This document shows, in pieces, positions 1 to 6,370 of a DNA stretch of 15,928 nt. How positions within the stretch are numbered: the stretch's first letter is position 1; every line of letters starts with the position of its first letter. The notes beneath the pieces were generated by a model. It had not been told where the DNA came from. It searched no databases and saw nothing but the letters and a program-made list of their open reading frames with translations. The stretch is from JAJFUI01 sp039679885 (GTDB taxonomy: Bacteria; Planctomycetota; Planctomycetia; Pirellulales; Thermoguttaceae): NCBI GenBank assembly GCA_039679885.1, contig JBDKUC010000446.1:1-15928 (forward strand), written 5' to 3'. A program made the position numbers and the translations under genes.

Positions 1-99
1 CAAGAACGTCGGAAAACGGAGGGGCTCGCTGCGCTCGACCCACCCTACATCGTTCTCCAGTGTCAATAACTGATTGGGCCGGTCGGCGTCTCGACCGGA

Positions 100-129
100 T
101 TGGCGTGAGCCGCGGCCGTGCGGTACAAT
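100..129 (+). promoter_or_regulatory. Possible sigma70-type promoter
   Basis: TTGGCG at 100-105 and TACAAT at 124-129 are separated by 18 bases and point towards the membrane-protein gene at 264. The predicted transcript would start near 136 and carry the nested palindrome at 160-236 in its leader. The same TACAATG -10 with an 18-base spacer recurs upstream of the toxin-antitoxin genes. This is a consensus match only. Confidence 0.4.
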
Positions 130-159
130 GGCGGGCGTCGTTCGCGTGGGGCGCAGGCG

Positions 160-236
160 GACTGCAAAGTCCGTTGCAGGCGTTCGTAGTCCCGCCTTTA
201 GGCGGAAAATGACCGGCTAAAGCCGGAACTACGAAC
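160..236 (+). repeat. Nested-palindrome dispersed repeat, copy 1
   Basis: The order is a tail (160-180, containing ACTGCAAAGT), a GTTCGTAGT arm (182-190), an inner hairpin CCGCCTTTAGGCGG (192-205), a 7-base spacer, a second inner hairpin CCGGCTAAAGCCGG (213-226) and the complementary outer arm AACTACGAAC (227-236). The outer arms can pair around two short hairpins, giving a cruciform-like fold. Its reverse complement matches 5442-5517 with three mismatches by eye. This looks like a REP/MITE-type non-coding element. No transposase or RAYT gene is in the window. Confidence 0.85.
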
Positions 237-263
237 CTGGCATGGGGCGGAGGAAGCTTGCCT

Positions 264-2018
264 ATGCTCGGAAGCACGGCCATGCTGGATTTTCGTCGAG
301 GCCAAAAAGATCGGGAGCGGCAGGATGCTGCGATGCGCCAGCGGCTGGTTGTGCTGGTGCTTGGTGCGGGCGTCCTGTTTGTCGTGATCGGCTGGATTCG
401 AGACCCGCGCGTCTGCCAGGGTCTCGACCGACTGGTCGGCGGCGGCGCTGACGCGGCGGCGCCCGGCAGCAGCCGACCCGCCCCGCCGCGGCCCAAAGAG
501 TTTCCGCCCGGCGAGTTCCTGCTGGCCTCGGCGGTTAAGGACGCGAAGCCGCGAGCCGTCGCCCAGAGCGAGGCAAGCCCGCGTTCGGACACGGCTCGGA
601 ATTCACGAGACGTGCTCCGGGATCTGGGCGTGGCGGACCGTTACTGGGATCGGCTCCACGACGACCGCCCGATCGACGCGGCGGAGACGGAGACTCTGCT
701 TCGCGTGATGTACGCGCTGCGGGTGCTGCCGGCCGCGGATCTGGATCGCTGGGCCGAGCAGGACGTCCGCGAGGCGATCGGGCGGCCGCAGGCGTTTCGC
801 GGTTCAATTCTCAAGCTTCGCGGCCGGGTCCTGGCCGTCGAGCGGCTGAAACCTTCGCCCGACGCGGCGGAACGGTTCGAGATGGCGTCGTACTACCGCT
901 GCTCGCTCCAGCTCGATCCGTCTGGCGACCGCGTCACGGTCTACACGGAGCACGTGCCCGATGCGTGGCGGAAAGGCGGCCCACTCGATGCGCCCGGCGG
1001 CGCGGTGGGCGTCTTTCTGAAAGTTGCCGGGGCGGCCAAGGATGCTCAAGCTGTCTTTGCGGCGCCCCGGCTGGCCTGGTACGCCGACGACCTGCTCGGC
1101 CAGCTCGGCATGGACGCTGGCCTTCTGGACGCGGTGAAAGATCAACGAGGACTCACATCGAGCGATCAGCCGGCATTCTACGCCATGCTCGCGGCCGCGG
1201 GGCGGACCGCGCCGGGCGAGTTGCTCCATCGGGCCGAGGCTGCGCTGCCGGACGTGCCGAAAACGGGCCGCTGGACCGATCCAAACGGGAAGGAACTCTA
1301 CTCGGTCGCGCCGTTGTTCGAGGCGCCGGCCGCCCATCGCGGAAAACTGTTCTGCTTTCAGGGCGCCGCTCGCCGCGTTGAAAAGATCCACATCGACGAT
1401 CCGGCCATCGTTGCCCGCTACGGCTTCGACCACTATTACCAAGTCTCGCTTTTCACGGGCGACTGCGAGCTCAAGCTGGTGCGCGGCGATCTTGCGTTGG
1501 CTGCCGACAAGCCTTCGCAGGAAGAATTGGTCCTCCCCTATCCGTTGACGTTTTGCGTCCGCGAACTGCCCGACGGCATGCCGTGCGGCACAGCGCGAAG
1601 CTACGCCGAGAGCATCCGGGTGGCCGGGTTCTTCTTCAAGATGTGGCGTTATCCGGTCGCGAAGATCAGCGACTCGACGGTCCCGTCGAAATATGCTTTG
1701 GGCGGACAGCAACTCTCGCCGTTGCTGATCGGTCGGTCGTTGGTCTGGCAGTCGGGCGAAAAGGCGGCGGGGCCGACGCTGGATCGCGCCACGATCATCG
1801 GGGCGCTGGTTGCCGTGGTCCTGGTGGTGTTGATCGTCGCCTGGCAATGGCGGCGCGGCGAACGGCGGCACGAGCAGCTCGTCGTTGGCGAGTCGCCGCA
1901 GTTCGAACTGAACGATGACGCCGGTGAAACGACGGATCGCGAGGTCGGCGACCGCCCGGACTTCAGCCGTTTGGCTGCACTCGATGACGAGCCGGACGCA
2001 GAGAGCCGGATTCCCTGA
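264..2018 (+). CDS. Two-TM membrane protein of unknown function
   Basis: The 584-residue product is not recognised as a named family. A short basic N-terminus leads into a hydrophobic segment (about residues 28-45). A Pro/Ala/Arg-rich linker and a long soluble region follow, which by the positive-inside rule probably faces outward. A second membrane helix lies at about 509-529, followed by a 55-residue acidic tail. Segments around GSILKLRGRVLAVERL and HRGKLFCFQGAARRVEKI look like two related beta-rich units, so the soluble part may be an internal duplication. The reading frame also has a TTG at 258, but the ATG at 264 is preferred because GGAGG (249-253) sits 10 bases upstream; ATG 282 is also possible. 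The gene stands alone and is followed by a hairpin at 2048-2068. A scaffold or envelope role is only a guess. Confidence 0.82.
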   Translation: MLGSTAMLDFRRGQKDRERQDAAMRQRLVVLVLGAGVLFVVIGWIRDPRVCQGLDRLVGGGADAAAPGSSRPAPPRPKEFPPGEFLLASAVKDAKPRAVAQSEASPRSDTARNSRDVLRDLGVADRYWDRLHDDRPIDAAETETLLRVMYALRVLPAADLDRWAEQDVREAIGRPQAFRGSILKLRGRVLAVERLKPSPDAAERFEMASYYRCSLQLDPSGDRVTVYTEHVPDAWRKGGPLDAPGGAVGVFLKVAGAAKDAQAVFAAPRLAWYADDLLGQLGMDAGLLDAVKDQRGLTSSDQPAFYAMLAAAGRTAPGELLHRAEAALPDVPKTGRWTDPNGKELYSVAPLFEAPAAHRGKLFCFQGAARRVEKIHIDDPAIVARYGFDHYYQVSLFTGDCELKLVRGDLALAADKPSQEELVLPYPLTFCVRELPDGMPCGTARSYAESIRVAGFFFKMWRYPVAKISDSTVPSKYALGGQQLSPLLIGRSLVWQSGEKAAGPTLDRATIIGALVAVVLVVLIVAWQWRRGERRHEQLVVGESPQFELNDDAGETTDREVGDRPDFSRLAALDDEPDAESRIP

Positions 2019-2047
2019 AGAACCGTCTGAAGAGCCTCAGTGCGGTC

Positions 2048-2080
2048 CCCTCTCCCTCCGGGAGAGGGTTAGGGTGAGGG
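2048..2080. repeat. CCCTCTCC/GGAGAGGG hairpin repeat, copy 1
   Basis: CCCTCTCCC (2048-2056) and GGGAGAGGG (2060-2068) form a 9-bp stem with a 3-base loop, followed by TTAGGGTGAGGG. A degenerate copy in the opposite orientation occurs at 6324-6358. Hairpins of this sequence type are widely dispersed in bacterial spacers. This one begins 30 bases after a stop codon and may act as a transcription terminator or mRNA-end stabiliser, although it lacks a proper T-tract. Confidence 0.7.
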
Positions 2081-2082
2081 CA

Positions 2083-2120
2083 ATGACGCAATGACGAAGG
2101 CCAAATGACGAATGACGAAA
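2083..2120 (+). repeat. ATGACGA-type short direct repeats
   Basis: Units of ATGACGA or ATGACGC recur four times here (near 2084, 2092, 2105 and 2112). The 19 bases at 2102-2120 recur exactly and in the same orientation at 4733-4751. The two copies bracket the aminotransferase and malic enzyme genes. No coding role is supported. Confidence 0.7.
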
Positions 2121-2141
2121 GAAGCTCGAATTTCGAGCTTC
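2121..2141 (-). terminator. Probable terminator of the malic enzyme gene
   Basis: GAAGCTCGAA (2121-2130) and TTCGAGCTTC (2132-2141) are perfect inverted repeats around a single base. They begin one base beyond the TAA stop of the malic enzyme. Read on the minus strand, the hairpin is followed by TTTCGTC, a weak T-tract. It could serve as an intrinsic terminator, or it may simply be part of the adjoining dispersed repeat. Confidence 0.45.
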
Positions 2142-2142
2142 G

Positions 2143-3552
2143 TTATTCTGTTCTCCGTGCCACGCCTGCCGCGATGGCCGCGTCGGCGACGGCTTTGGCC
2201 ACGGCCGGCGCAACCCGCTCGTCGAACGCGCTGGGCACGATGAAGTCGGGACGCAATTGGTCCTCGGGAATCGTGGCGGCGATGGCCTCCGAAGCAGCGA
2301 GTTTCATCGACTCGGTGACCCGCCGGGCACGGACGTCGAGCATCCCGCGGAATAGGCCCGGGAAGCAGAGGACGTTGTTGATCTGGTTCGGATAGTCGGA
2401 ACGGCCGGTGGCCACTACGCGGACGTAGGGCAACGCGGCGTCCGGGTCGATCTCGGGGTCCGGGTTGGCCAGGGCAAAGACGATCGGATCCTTGGCCATG
2501 GTCCGAACGTCCTCGACCTTGAGCAGGTTGGGGCCCGAGACGCCGATGAAGACGTCGGCCCCGCGCACGGCATCGGCCAGTGCGCCGGTGACGTTTTCCG
2601 GATTGGTGTTCTCGGCGATCCAGCGCTTGACGCGATTGGCGTCGGCGAGGCGGTCGCGACCGATCGCTCCGTTGCGATCGCAGAGAACGATCTGCCGGCA
2701 GCCGACGCTCAACAACAGTCGGGCGATGGCCGCGCCGGCCGCACCCGCCCCGCAGATCGTTACGCGGATATCGGCCAGCCGCTTGCCGACGACTTTGATC
2801 GCGTTCCGCAACGCCGCGAGGACGACGACGGCCGTGCCGTGCTGGTCATCGTGGAACACGGGAATATCAAGCCGCTCGATGAGCTGTTGCTCGATGTCGA
2901 CGCATCGCGGCGAGGAGATGTCTTCGAGGTTGATGCCGCCGAACGTGGGCGCGAGGTACTCGCATGTTCGGACAATCGCGTCGACGTCCTGCGTGTCGAG
3001 GCAAATCGGGAAGGCATCGACGCCGGCGAACCCCTTGAAGAGCATGCACTTGCCTTCCATCACCGGCATGGCCGCGGTGGGGCCGATATTGCCCAGGCCG
3101 AGCACGGCCGAGCCGTCCGAGACCACGGCCACCGTGTTCCGCCGAATCGTCAGATCGAAACTCGACGTCGGATCGGCGTGGATCGCCCGGCAGACGCGGG
3201 CAACGCCCGGCGTGTAGGCCATCGAGAGGTCGTCCTGCGTCCGGAGCGGCGTTTTCAGGCGAATCTCGATCTTGCCGCCATCGTGGAGCTGGAACGTTCG
3301 GTCGGTCGACTGGAGGACGGTGACTTCCGGAATGCTCCGAACGCGGTTGACGATTTGGTCGCAGTGCTCGGTGTCGCAGGCGTAAACGACGAGATCGCGG
3401 GCAACTTGTCCTTGGTGGAGGCATAGCCCGGAGACCTCGCCGATCGAGCCGTTGACCTCGCCGACGGCCGTGGCGATCAGACCCAACATGCCGGGCCGGT
3501 CGGGATAAGAGAGCCGCAAAACGATACTGTAAGAAGAAGTGGGGCGTTTCAT
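2143..3552 (-). CDS. NAD(P)-dependent malic enzyme with N-terminal ACT domain
   Basis: The enzyme oxidatively decarboxylates malate to pyruvate and CO2, reducing NAD(P)+. The frame stays open 100 codons further upstream, but that stretch is low-quality, overlaps the aminotransferase gene and lacks family similarity. The ATG at 3552 gives 469 residues. Residues about 8-85 form an ACT domain (SIVLRLSYPDRPGMLGLIATAV). The catalytic part carries AYTPGVA (Tyr113), MEGK (Lys168, 55 residues after the Tyr, as in small bacterial malic enzymes), the metal-binding NLED (Glu210, Asp211) and the signature FHDDQHGTA (Asp235, Asp236). A Rossmann GAGAAG motif (268-273) and FPGLFRG follow. There is no phosphotransacetylase-like C-terminal domain, unlike MaeB. 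The start lacks a good Shine-Dalgarno sequence. The gene lies 52 bases after the aminotransferase and is probably co-transcribed with it. NAD versus NADP preference cannot be read from the sequence. Confidence 0.93.
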   Translation of the reverse strand: MKRPTSSYSIVLRLSYPDRPGMLGLIATAVGEVNGSIGEVSGLCLHQGQVARDLVVYACDTEHCDQIVNRVRSIPEVTVLQSTDRTFQLHDGGKIEIRLKTPLRTQDDLSMAYTPGVARVCRAIHADPTSSFDLTIRRNTVAVVSDGSAVLGLGNIGPTAAMPVMEGKCMLFKGFAGVDAFPICLDTQDVDAIVRTCEYLAPTFGGINLEDISSPRCVDIEQQLIERLDIPVFHDDQHGTAVVVLAALRNAIKVVGKRLADIRVTICGAGAAGAAIARLLLSVGCRQIVLCDRNGAIGRDRLADANRVKRWIAENTNPENVTGALADAVRGADVFIGVSGPNLLKVEDVRTMAKDPIVFALANPDPEIDPDAALPYVRVVATGRSDYPNQINNVLCFPGLFRGMLDVRARRVTESMKLAASEAIAATIPEDQLRPDFIVPSAFDERVAPAVAKAVADAAIAAGVARRTE

Positions 3553-3604
3553 AGAGCGTCCAATGTACCGAACGCCGCCCGGGTTCGTCAAGGATGCGAA
3601 GGCC

Positions 3605-4723
3605 CTACTTCTTCCTCGCCAATTTCCTGAGCGCCTCGATGCCGCGATCGAGCACCCGGTCGTCGGCGGCGTAGGAGATGCGGAAATGCGTGTCGTGGTG
3701 GCTGAAGACGTTGCCGGGGATGATGAGCAACTGGTGCTTTTCGATCGCCTCGCCGACGAACTCCATGCCGGCGCCCCAGGGGAGTTTGGGGAAGGCATAG
3801 AACGCGCCGCCGGGCGTGACCATTTCATAGTCGTCGGCCAGCCCCGCGACAATCCGGTCGCGTTTCGCCCGATAGGCGTCGATGTACGGCGTCATGTCGA
3901 GGTCCATTGCCGCCGCGGCCGCCCATTGCAGCGGGTGCGGCGCGCAAACAAAGCTGTACTGTTGCAGCTTGAGCATCTCGTGGATGATGGCCGACGGCCC
4001 GTGGGCGAAGCCGAGTCGCCAGCCGGGCATTCCGTAGGTCTTGCTGAAGCCGTCGACCACCAGCGTCTGCGGGTTGTACTTCGCCGGCGAGACGAACGGC
4101 CGATCGTAACAGAACTCGCGATAGATTTCGTCGCTGATCAGGAGAACGTTCCGCCGCGCCGCCAGTTCGGCCACGCCGCGGACCGCCTCCTCGCTGGCCA
4201 CCACGCCGGTCGGATTCGCGGGACTGTTGAAGATAATCGCCTTCGTTCTTGGCGTGATGGCGTCGGAGAGCCGATTCAAGTCGATCTGGAAGTCCGGATA
4301 GGTGTCGACGTAGACGACCTTGCCGCCGATCACGGCCGAAAGCGAGTCGTACATCACGAAGTTCGGATCGAAGACGATGACTTCATCGCCGGGATTGACG
4401 ACGACCATCAGCGCCAGCATCAGGCCGCCGCTGGTGCCGCAGGTGATGAACAACTCTCGGTCGTCATGCGTGTACTCGCTGCGGAGGCGGGCTTCGAGCT
4501 TCTCGCGCAGCGGCCCGATGCCCTGGGTCAGCGAATAGCCGTTCTTGCGGCCTTCGATGGCGTCGATCGCTGCCCGGCGTATCGGCTCCGGCACATCGAA
4601 GTCGGGCTGGCCGATCGAAAGGTTGATCGGGTCCTTCAGTTTTGCGCCGAGGTCAAAGACCTTGCGGATTCCAGAAGCGTCGAACAGTCGGGTGCGGTCG
4701 GCAAGCCAATGGGTGGACATCAT
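3605..4723 (-). CDS. Class I/II PLP-dependent aminotransferase (aspartate/alanine type)
   Basis: This fold type I enzyme transfers an amino group between an amino acid and a 2-oxo acid using pyridoxal phosphate. The 372 residues contain SIGQPDFDVP near the N-terminus, CGTSGG (95-100, phosphate contact), SPANPTG (Asn170), SDEIY (Asp198, Tyr201), GFSKTYGMPGWRLG with the Schiff-base Lys228, and HFRISYA (Arg348, substrate carboxylate). These fit the aspartate aminotransferase Ib-like group; the exact substrate is uncertain. The start is unclear. ATG at 4723 or 4720 is preferred over a TTG at 4735, and no Shine-Dalgarno is visible because ATGACGA repeats occupy the upstream bases. The malic enzyme gene follows after 52 bases, suggesting that oxaloacetate, pyruvate and their amino acids are handled together. 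Confidence 0.92.
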   Translation of the reverse strand: MMSTHWLADRTRLFDASGIRKVFDLGAKLKDPINLSIGQPDFDVPEPIRRAAIDAIEGRKNGYSLTQGIGPLREKLEARLRSEYTHDDRELFITCGTSGGLMLALMVVVNPGDEVIVFDPNFVMYDSLSAVIGGKVVYVDTYPDFQIDLNRLSDAITPRTKAIIFNSPANPTGVVASEEAVRGVAELAARRNVLLISDEIYREFCYDRPFVSPAKYNPQTLVVDGFSKTYGMPGWRLGFAHGPSAIIHEMLKLQQYSFVCAPHPLQWAAAAAMDLDMTPYIDAYRAKRDRIVAGLADDYEMVTPGGAFYAFPKLPWGAGMEFVGEAIEKHQLLIIPGNVFSHHDTHFRISYAADDRVLDRGIEALRKLARKK

Positions 4724-4732
4724 GACGAAGCT

Positions 4733-4751
4733 CAAATGACGAATGACGAAA
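4733..4751 (+). repeat. ATGACGA-type repeat, second copy
   Basis: These 19 bases are identical to 2102-2120 and in the same orientation. This copy lies directly in the expected ribosome-binding region of the aminotransferase gene. That may explain the missing Shine-Dalgarno sequence there. Confidence 0.7.
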
Positions 4752-4768
4752 AAGGGAACGATAGATGG

Positions 4769-5077
4769 CTATTCTACCTGGGCGGCGGGTGGCGGTCGAC
4801 GACTCGGTGGTGATGCCACGGCATTCACGACCTCCGTGCGGGTCTGCAGATACTCGCGCAGCCGGGACGCCAATTCCTTTCCGTAATACAACTCGACGCA
4901 TTTCAGATTCAACTCGCGAGCATCGAGCCCCGGATTCAGGGCCGCGATTGTCTGCCGCGAGAGGTTGACCATCGTGGCGGTCAAGCCGAAAGCCATCCGG
5001 AGCCGTTCTTCCGGCGTCATTTGGCGCAGCAACTCGATCTGCACGCGCTCGGCGTCGGGATGGGTGTCGGAAAGCAT
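4769..5077 (-). CDS. Small conserved-looking protein of unknown function
   Basis: The 102-residue product is not recognised as a named family. It is predicted to be mostly helical. An amphipathic N-terminal half (RVQIELLRQMTPEERLRMAF) is followed by a segment with LNPGLDARELNLKCVELYYG and a Pro-rich, probably disordered tail. No membrane segment, signal peptide or cysteine pair is visible. The start ATG at 5077 lies 18 bases after the stop of the zinc-ribbon gene, so the two are probably co-transcribed, and the aminotransferase start follows 45 bases downstream. Coding potential is supported by this tight packing, the residue composition and an uninterrupted frame. The segment resembles helical proteins found beside metabolic genes in planctomycetes, but that is recollection, not a search result. 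Confidence 0.75.
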   Translation of the reverse strand: MLSDTHPDAERVQIELLRQMTPEERLRMAFGLTATMVNLSRQTIAALNPGLDARELNLKCVELYYGKELASRLREYLQTRTEVVNAVASPPSRRPPPAAQVE

Positions 5078-5095
5078 CGCCGGCGACTCGCGGGC

Positions 5096-5314
5096 CTAGT
5101 GGTGGTGGCAATTCGGGCCGCAGCAGTGGGACGAGGGGCAGACATCGCGGGCGGGGCAGGATGACGTCCCGCCGACCACATGGCCGGCCGGGGCGCTCAT
5201 CTGCCGCTCGACGTGGCCCCGTCCGCACGCCGGACAGGCGGGCAGCTCGCTCCCGCGAACCAACTCCTCAAACTCCCGACCGCAATCCAAGCAAGCATAT
5301 TCATAGATGGGCAT
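5096..5314 (-). CDS. FmdB-family zinc-ribbon protein
   Basis: The 72-residue protein starts MPIYEYACLDCG, the hallmark of the FmdB/CxxC_CxxC_SSSS regulatory zinc-ribbon family. Cys8, Cys11, Cys27 and Cys30 form the expected zinc knuckles. After a Gly-rich linker the C-terminal 20 residues hold four more cysteines and four histidines (CPSSHCCGPNCHHH), a possible second metal site. The ATG at 5314 is well supported by AAGGAG (complement at 5322-5327), seven bases upstream, and by a TATAAT -10 at 5343-5348. It is the first gene of the minus-strand block. Members are often described as putative regulators, but the molecular role is not established and DNA binding is only an inference. Confidence 0.9.
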   Translation of the reverse strand: MPIYEYACLDCGREFEELVRGSELPACPACGRGHVERQMSAPAGHVVGGTSSCPARDVCPSSHCCGPNCHHH

Positions 5315-5342
5315 CTAGCGGCTCCTTGAAAGCACTCGGCCC

Positions 5343-5348
5343 ATTATA
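5343..5348 (-). promoter_or_regulatory. -10 element of the zinc-ribbon/aminotransferase/malic enzyme block
   Basis: The minus strand reads TATAAT here, a perfect -10 consensus, about 29 bases upstream of the zinc-ribbon ATG. The hexamer 17 bases further upstream (TTCTAG) is a poor -35. The predicted leader is roughly 20 bases and contains the AAGGAG ribosome-binding site. It may drive the whole block down to 2143, whose intergenic gaps are 18, 45 and 52 bases. Confidence 0.5.
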
Positions 5349-5394
5349 CTCGTTGCGAGCAACTGCTAGAATAGTGGCCGCCGGCTTGCCGTGG

Positions 5395-5413
5395 GGCAGG
5401 TTGGCAACCTGCC
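5395..5413. repeat. GGCAGGTT/AACCTGCC hairpin
   Basis: GGCAGGTT (5395-5402) and AACCTGCC (5406-5413) form an 8-bp stem with a GGC loop. It abuts the first of two direct repeats that flank the nested palindrome, so it is probably part of a larger composite repeat in this spacer. Confidence 0.7.
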
Positions 5414-5535
5414 TTGAAGTCGACAGGACGACTGCAAAGTTGTTCGTAGTTCCGGCTCTAGCCGGTCATTTGCCGCCTAAAGGCGGAACTACGAACGCCT
5501 GCAACGGACTTTGCAGTACGCCTTGAAGTCGACAG
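5411..5535. repeat. 16-bp direct repeats flanking nested palindrome copy 2
   Basis: GCCTTGAAGTCGACAG occurs at 5411-5426 and again at 5520-5535, directly bracketing the palindromic element. Such an arrangement can result from target-site duplication on insertion, or from stacking of independent dispersed repeats. A 16-bp duplication would be long for known small elements. Confidence 0.75.
5430..5517 (-). repeat. Nested-palindrome dispersed repeat, copy 2 (inverted)
   Basis: The order is GTTCGTAGTT (5442-5451), hairpin CCGGCTCTAGCCGG (5452-5465), a 7-base spacer, hairpin CCGCCTAAAGGCGG (5473-5486), AACTACGAAC (5487-5496) and the tail ending ACTTTGCAGT (5508-5517). An extra ACTGCAAAGT at 5431-5440 completes an outer inverted repeat that copy 1 lacks. 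The core matches the reverse complement of 160-236 at all but three of 76 positions. Confidence 0.85.
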
Positions 5536-5577
5536 AAGCTTGGCAGCTGTCAATCTGCTCCAAATCAGAAGCCAACC

Positions 5578-6261
5578 ATGACGATCGCCCTCACGCGCGA
5601 ACAATCACGGCAGGTCGATCGAGTCGCGGCCGACGAATACGGCTTCTCGGGCCTGGTGTTGATGGAGAACGCCGGCCGTGGAGTGGCTGACGTGCTCTGC
5701 CGGCTGGGCATCGGTGGGCCGGTCGTCATCTGCTGCGGCAAAGGGAACAACGCGGGCGATGGTTTTGTGCTCGCCCGGCATCTCGACCTCCGCGGTTACA
5801 TGGTCCGCGTGCTGCTCTGGGCCAACCCGGACGAATTGACCGGCGACGCCGCGGCCAATTATCGCATCCTGGCGAAGACCGACGTGCCGATCGAGGTCTT
5901 TGGCGCGTCACACGACGACAAGCGGCTGACCAAGCTGCTGGAGGGTGCGGTGTGGATTGTCGATGCCCTGCTGGGCACCGGGGCTCGTGGCGAGCCGCGC
6001 TCGCCAGTGGATGCGGTCATTGACCAGCTCAACGCGTCGGCGGTCCCGAAGTTGGCCATCGATCTGCCCAGTGGCCTGGATTGTGACACGGGCCAGCCCG
6101 CCCGACACACCATCCGCGCGACCGAGACCTGCACGTTCGCGGCCGCGAAGATCGGCTTCTCGGCCCCGGCGGCTGCGGGGTACGTCGGGCGGTTGCACGT
6201 CTTGGATATCGGTGTTCCGAGGAAGATCATCGAGCGTGTGCAAAAGGAGCGATCGTTGTAG
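5578..6261 (+). CDS. nnrE: NAD(P)H-hydrate epimerase (YjeF N-terminal domain)
   Basis: The enzyme interconverts the R and S epimers of damaged NADHX/NADPHX, so that the S form can be dehydrated back to NAD(P)H. The 227 residues match the YjeF N-terminal family along their length. Motifs are LMENAGRGVAD (28-38), the cofactor-binding loop CGKGNNAGDGFVLAR (53-67), VDALLGTGARG (128-138), AIDLPSGLDCDTG (160-172) and FAAAKIGF (187-194). The C-terminal dehydratase domain (NnrD), fused to this domain in E. coli, is absent and no nnrD occurs in the window. The ATG at 5578 starts the conserved region, and only a weak purine stretch precedes it. Its 5' spacer is filled by dispersed repeats. No operon partner is certain, since the next gene begins 109 bases later past another repeat. 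Confidence 0.94.
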   Translation: MTIALTREQSRQVDRVAADEYGFSGLVLMENAGRGVADVLCRLGIGGPVVICCGKGNNAGDGFVLARHLDLRGYMVRVLLWANPDELTGDAAANYRILAKTDVPIEVFGASHDDKRLTKLLEGAVWIVDALLGTGARGEPRSPVDAVIDQLNASAVPKLAIDLPSGLDCDTGQPARHTIRATETCTFAAAKIGFSAPAAAGYVGRLHVLDIGVPRKIIERVQKERSL

Positions 6262-6323
6262 GAGCCTCCTTTCTCCCTTTCGCAGAGGGACGGGGGGAGG
6301 ACGATTGGTCGATTGACGTGCGG

Positions 6324-6358
6324 CCCTCACCCTAACCTTCTCTCAAACGGAGAGGGGA
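6324..6358. repeat. CCCTCTCC/GGAGAGGG hairpin repeat, copy 2 (inverted)
   Basis: CCCTCACCCTAACC is followed by a stem of 6337-6344 with 6350-6357 (two G-U pairs, five-base loop). It is the reverse-complement version of the element at 2048-2080, with a diverged stem. It ends about a dozen bases before the CYTH gene, so it lies in that gene's leader if transcription comes from nnrE. Confidence 0.65.
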
Positions 6359-6370
6359 CAAGGCCCAGCG

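Larger units (their letters stand above)
1..263. other. Gene-free 5' spacer with promoter-like site and repeat
   Basis: No convincing coding region was found here. The first 60 bases contain a GC-rich stretch with no ORF continuing from a neighbouring gene. The right half holds a promoter-like pair of hexamers (100-129) and a nested-palindrome repeat (160-236). The ATG at 242 opens only a short 69-codon frame, overlapped by the much longer reading frame of the next gene, and is treated as spurious. Confidence 0.6.

Noticed and set aside
1..60. Possible dispersed repeat containing GCTCGCTGCGCTCGACCC
   Set aside because: It looks like a familiar dispersed motif, but only one copy is present in the window, so it cannot be supported here.
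804..1871. 355-codon open frame on the minus strand
   Set aside because: It lies wholly inside the membrane-protein gene, has an Arg/Pro-rich composition typical of antisense frames in GC-rich DNA, and shows no domain signal.
3553..3852. 100-codon N-terminal extension of the malic enzyme
   Set aside because: Ser/Arg/Pro-rich low-quality sequence overlapping the aminotransferase gene; the ACT domain begins right after ATG 3552.
3539..4813. 424-codon open frame on the plus strand
   Set aside because: It is antisense to the aminotransferase gene, which has all PLP motifs; the plus-strand product has no recognisable features.
5351..5372. Plus-strand promoter for nnrE (TTGCGA with TAGAAT)
   Set aside because: The two hexamers are only eight bases apart, far from workable spacing.
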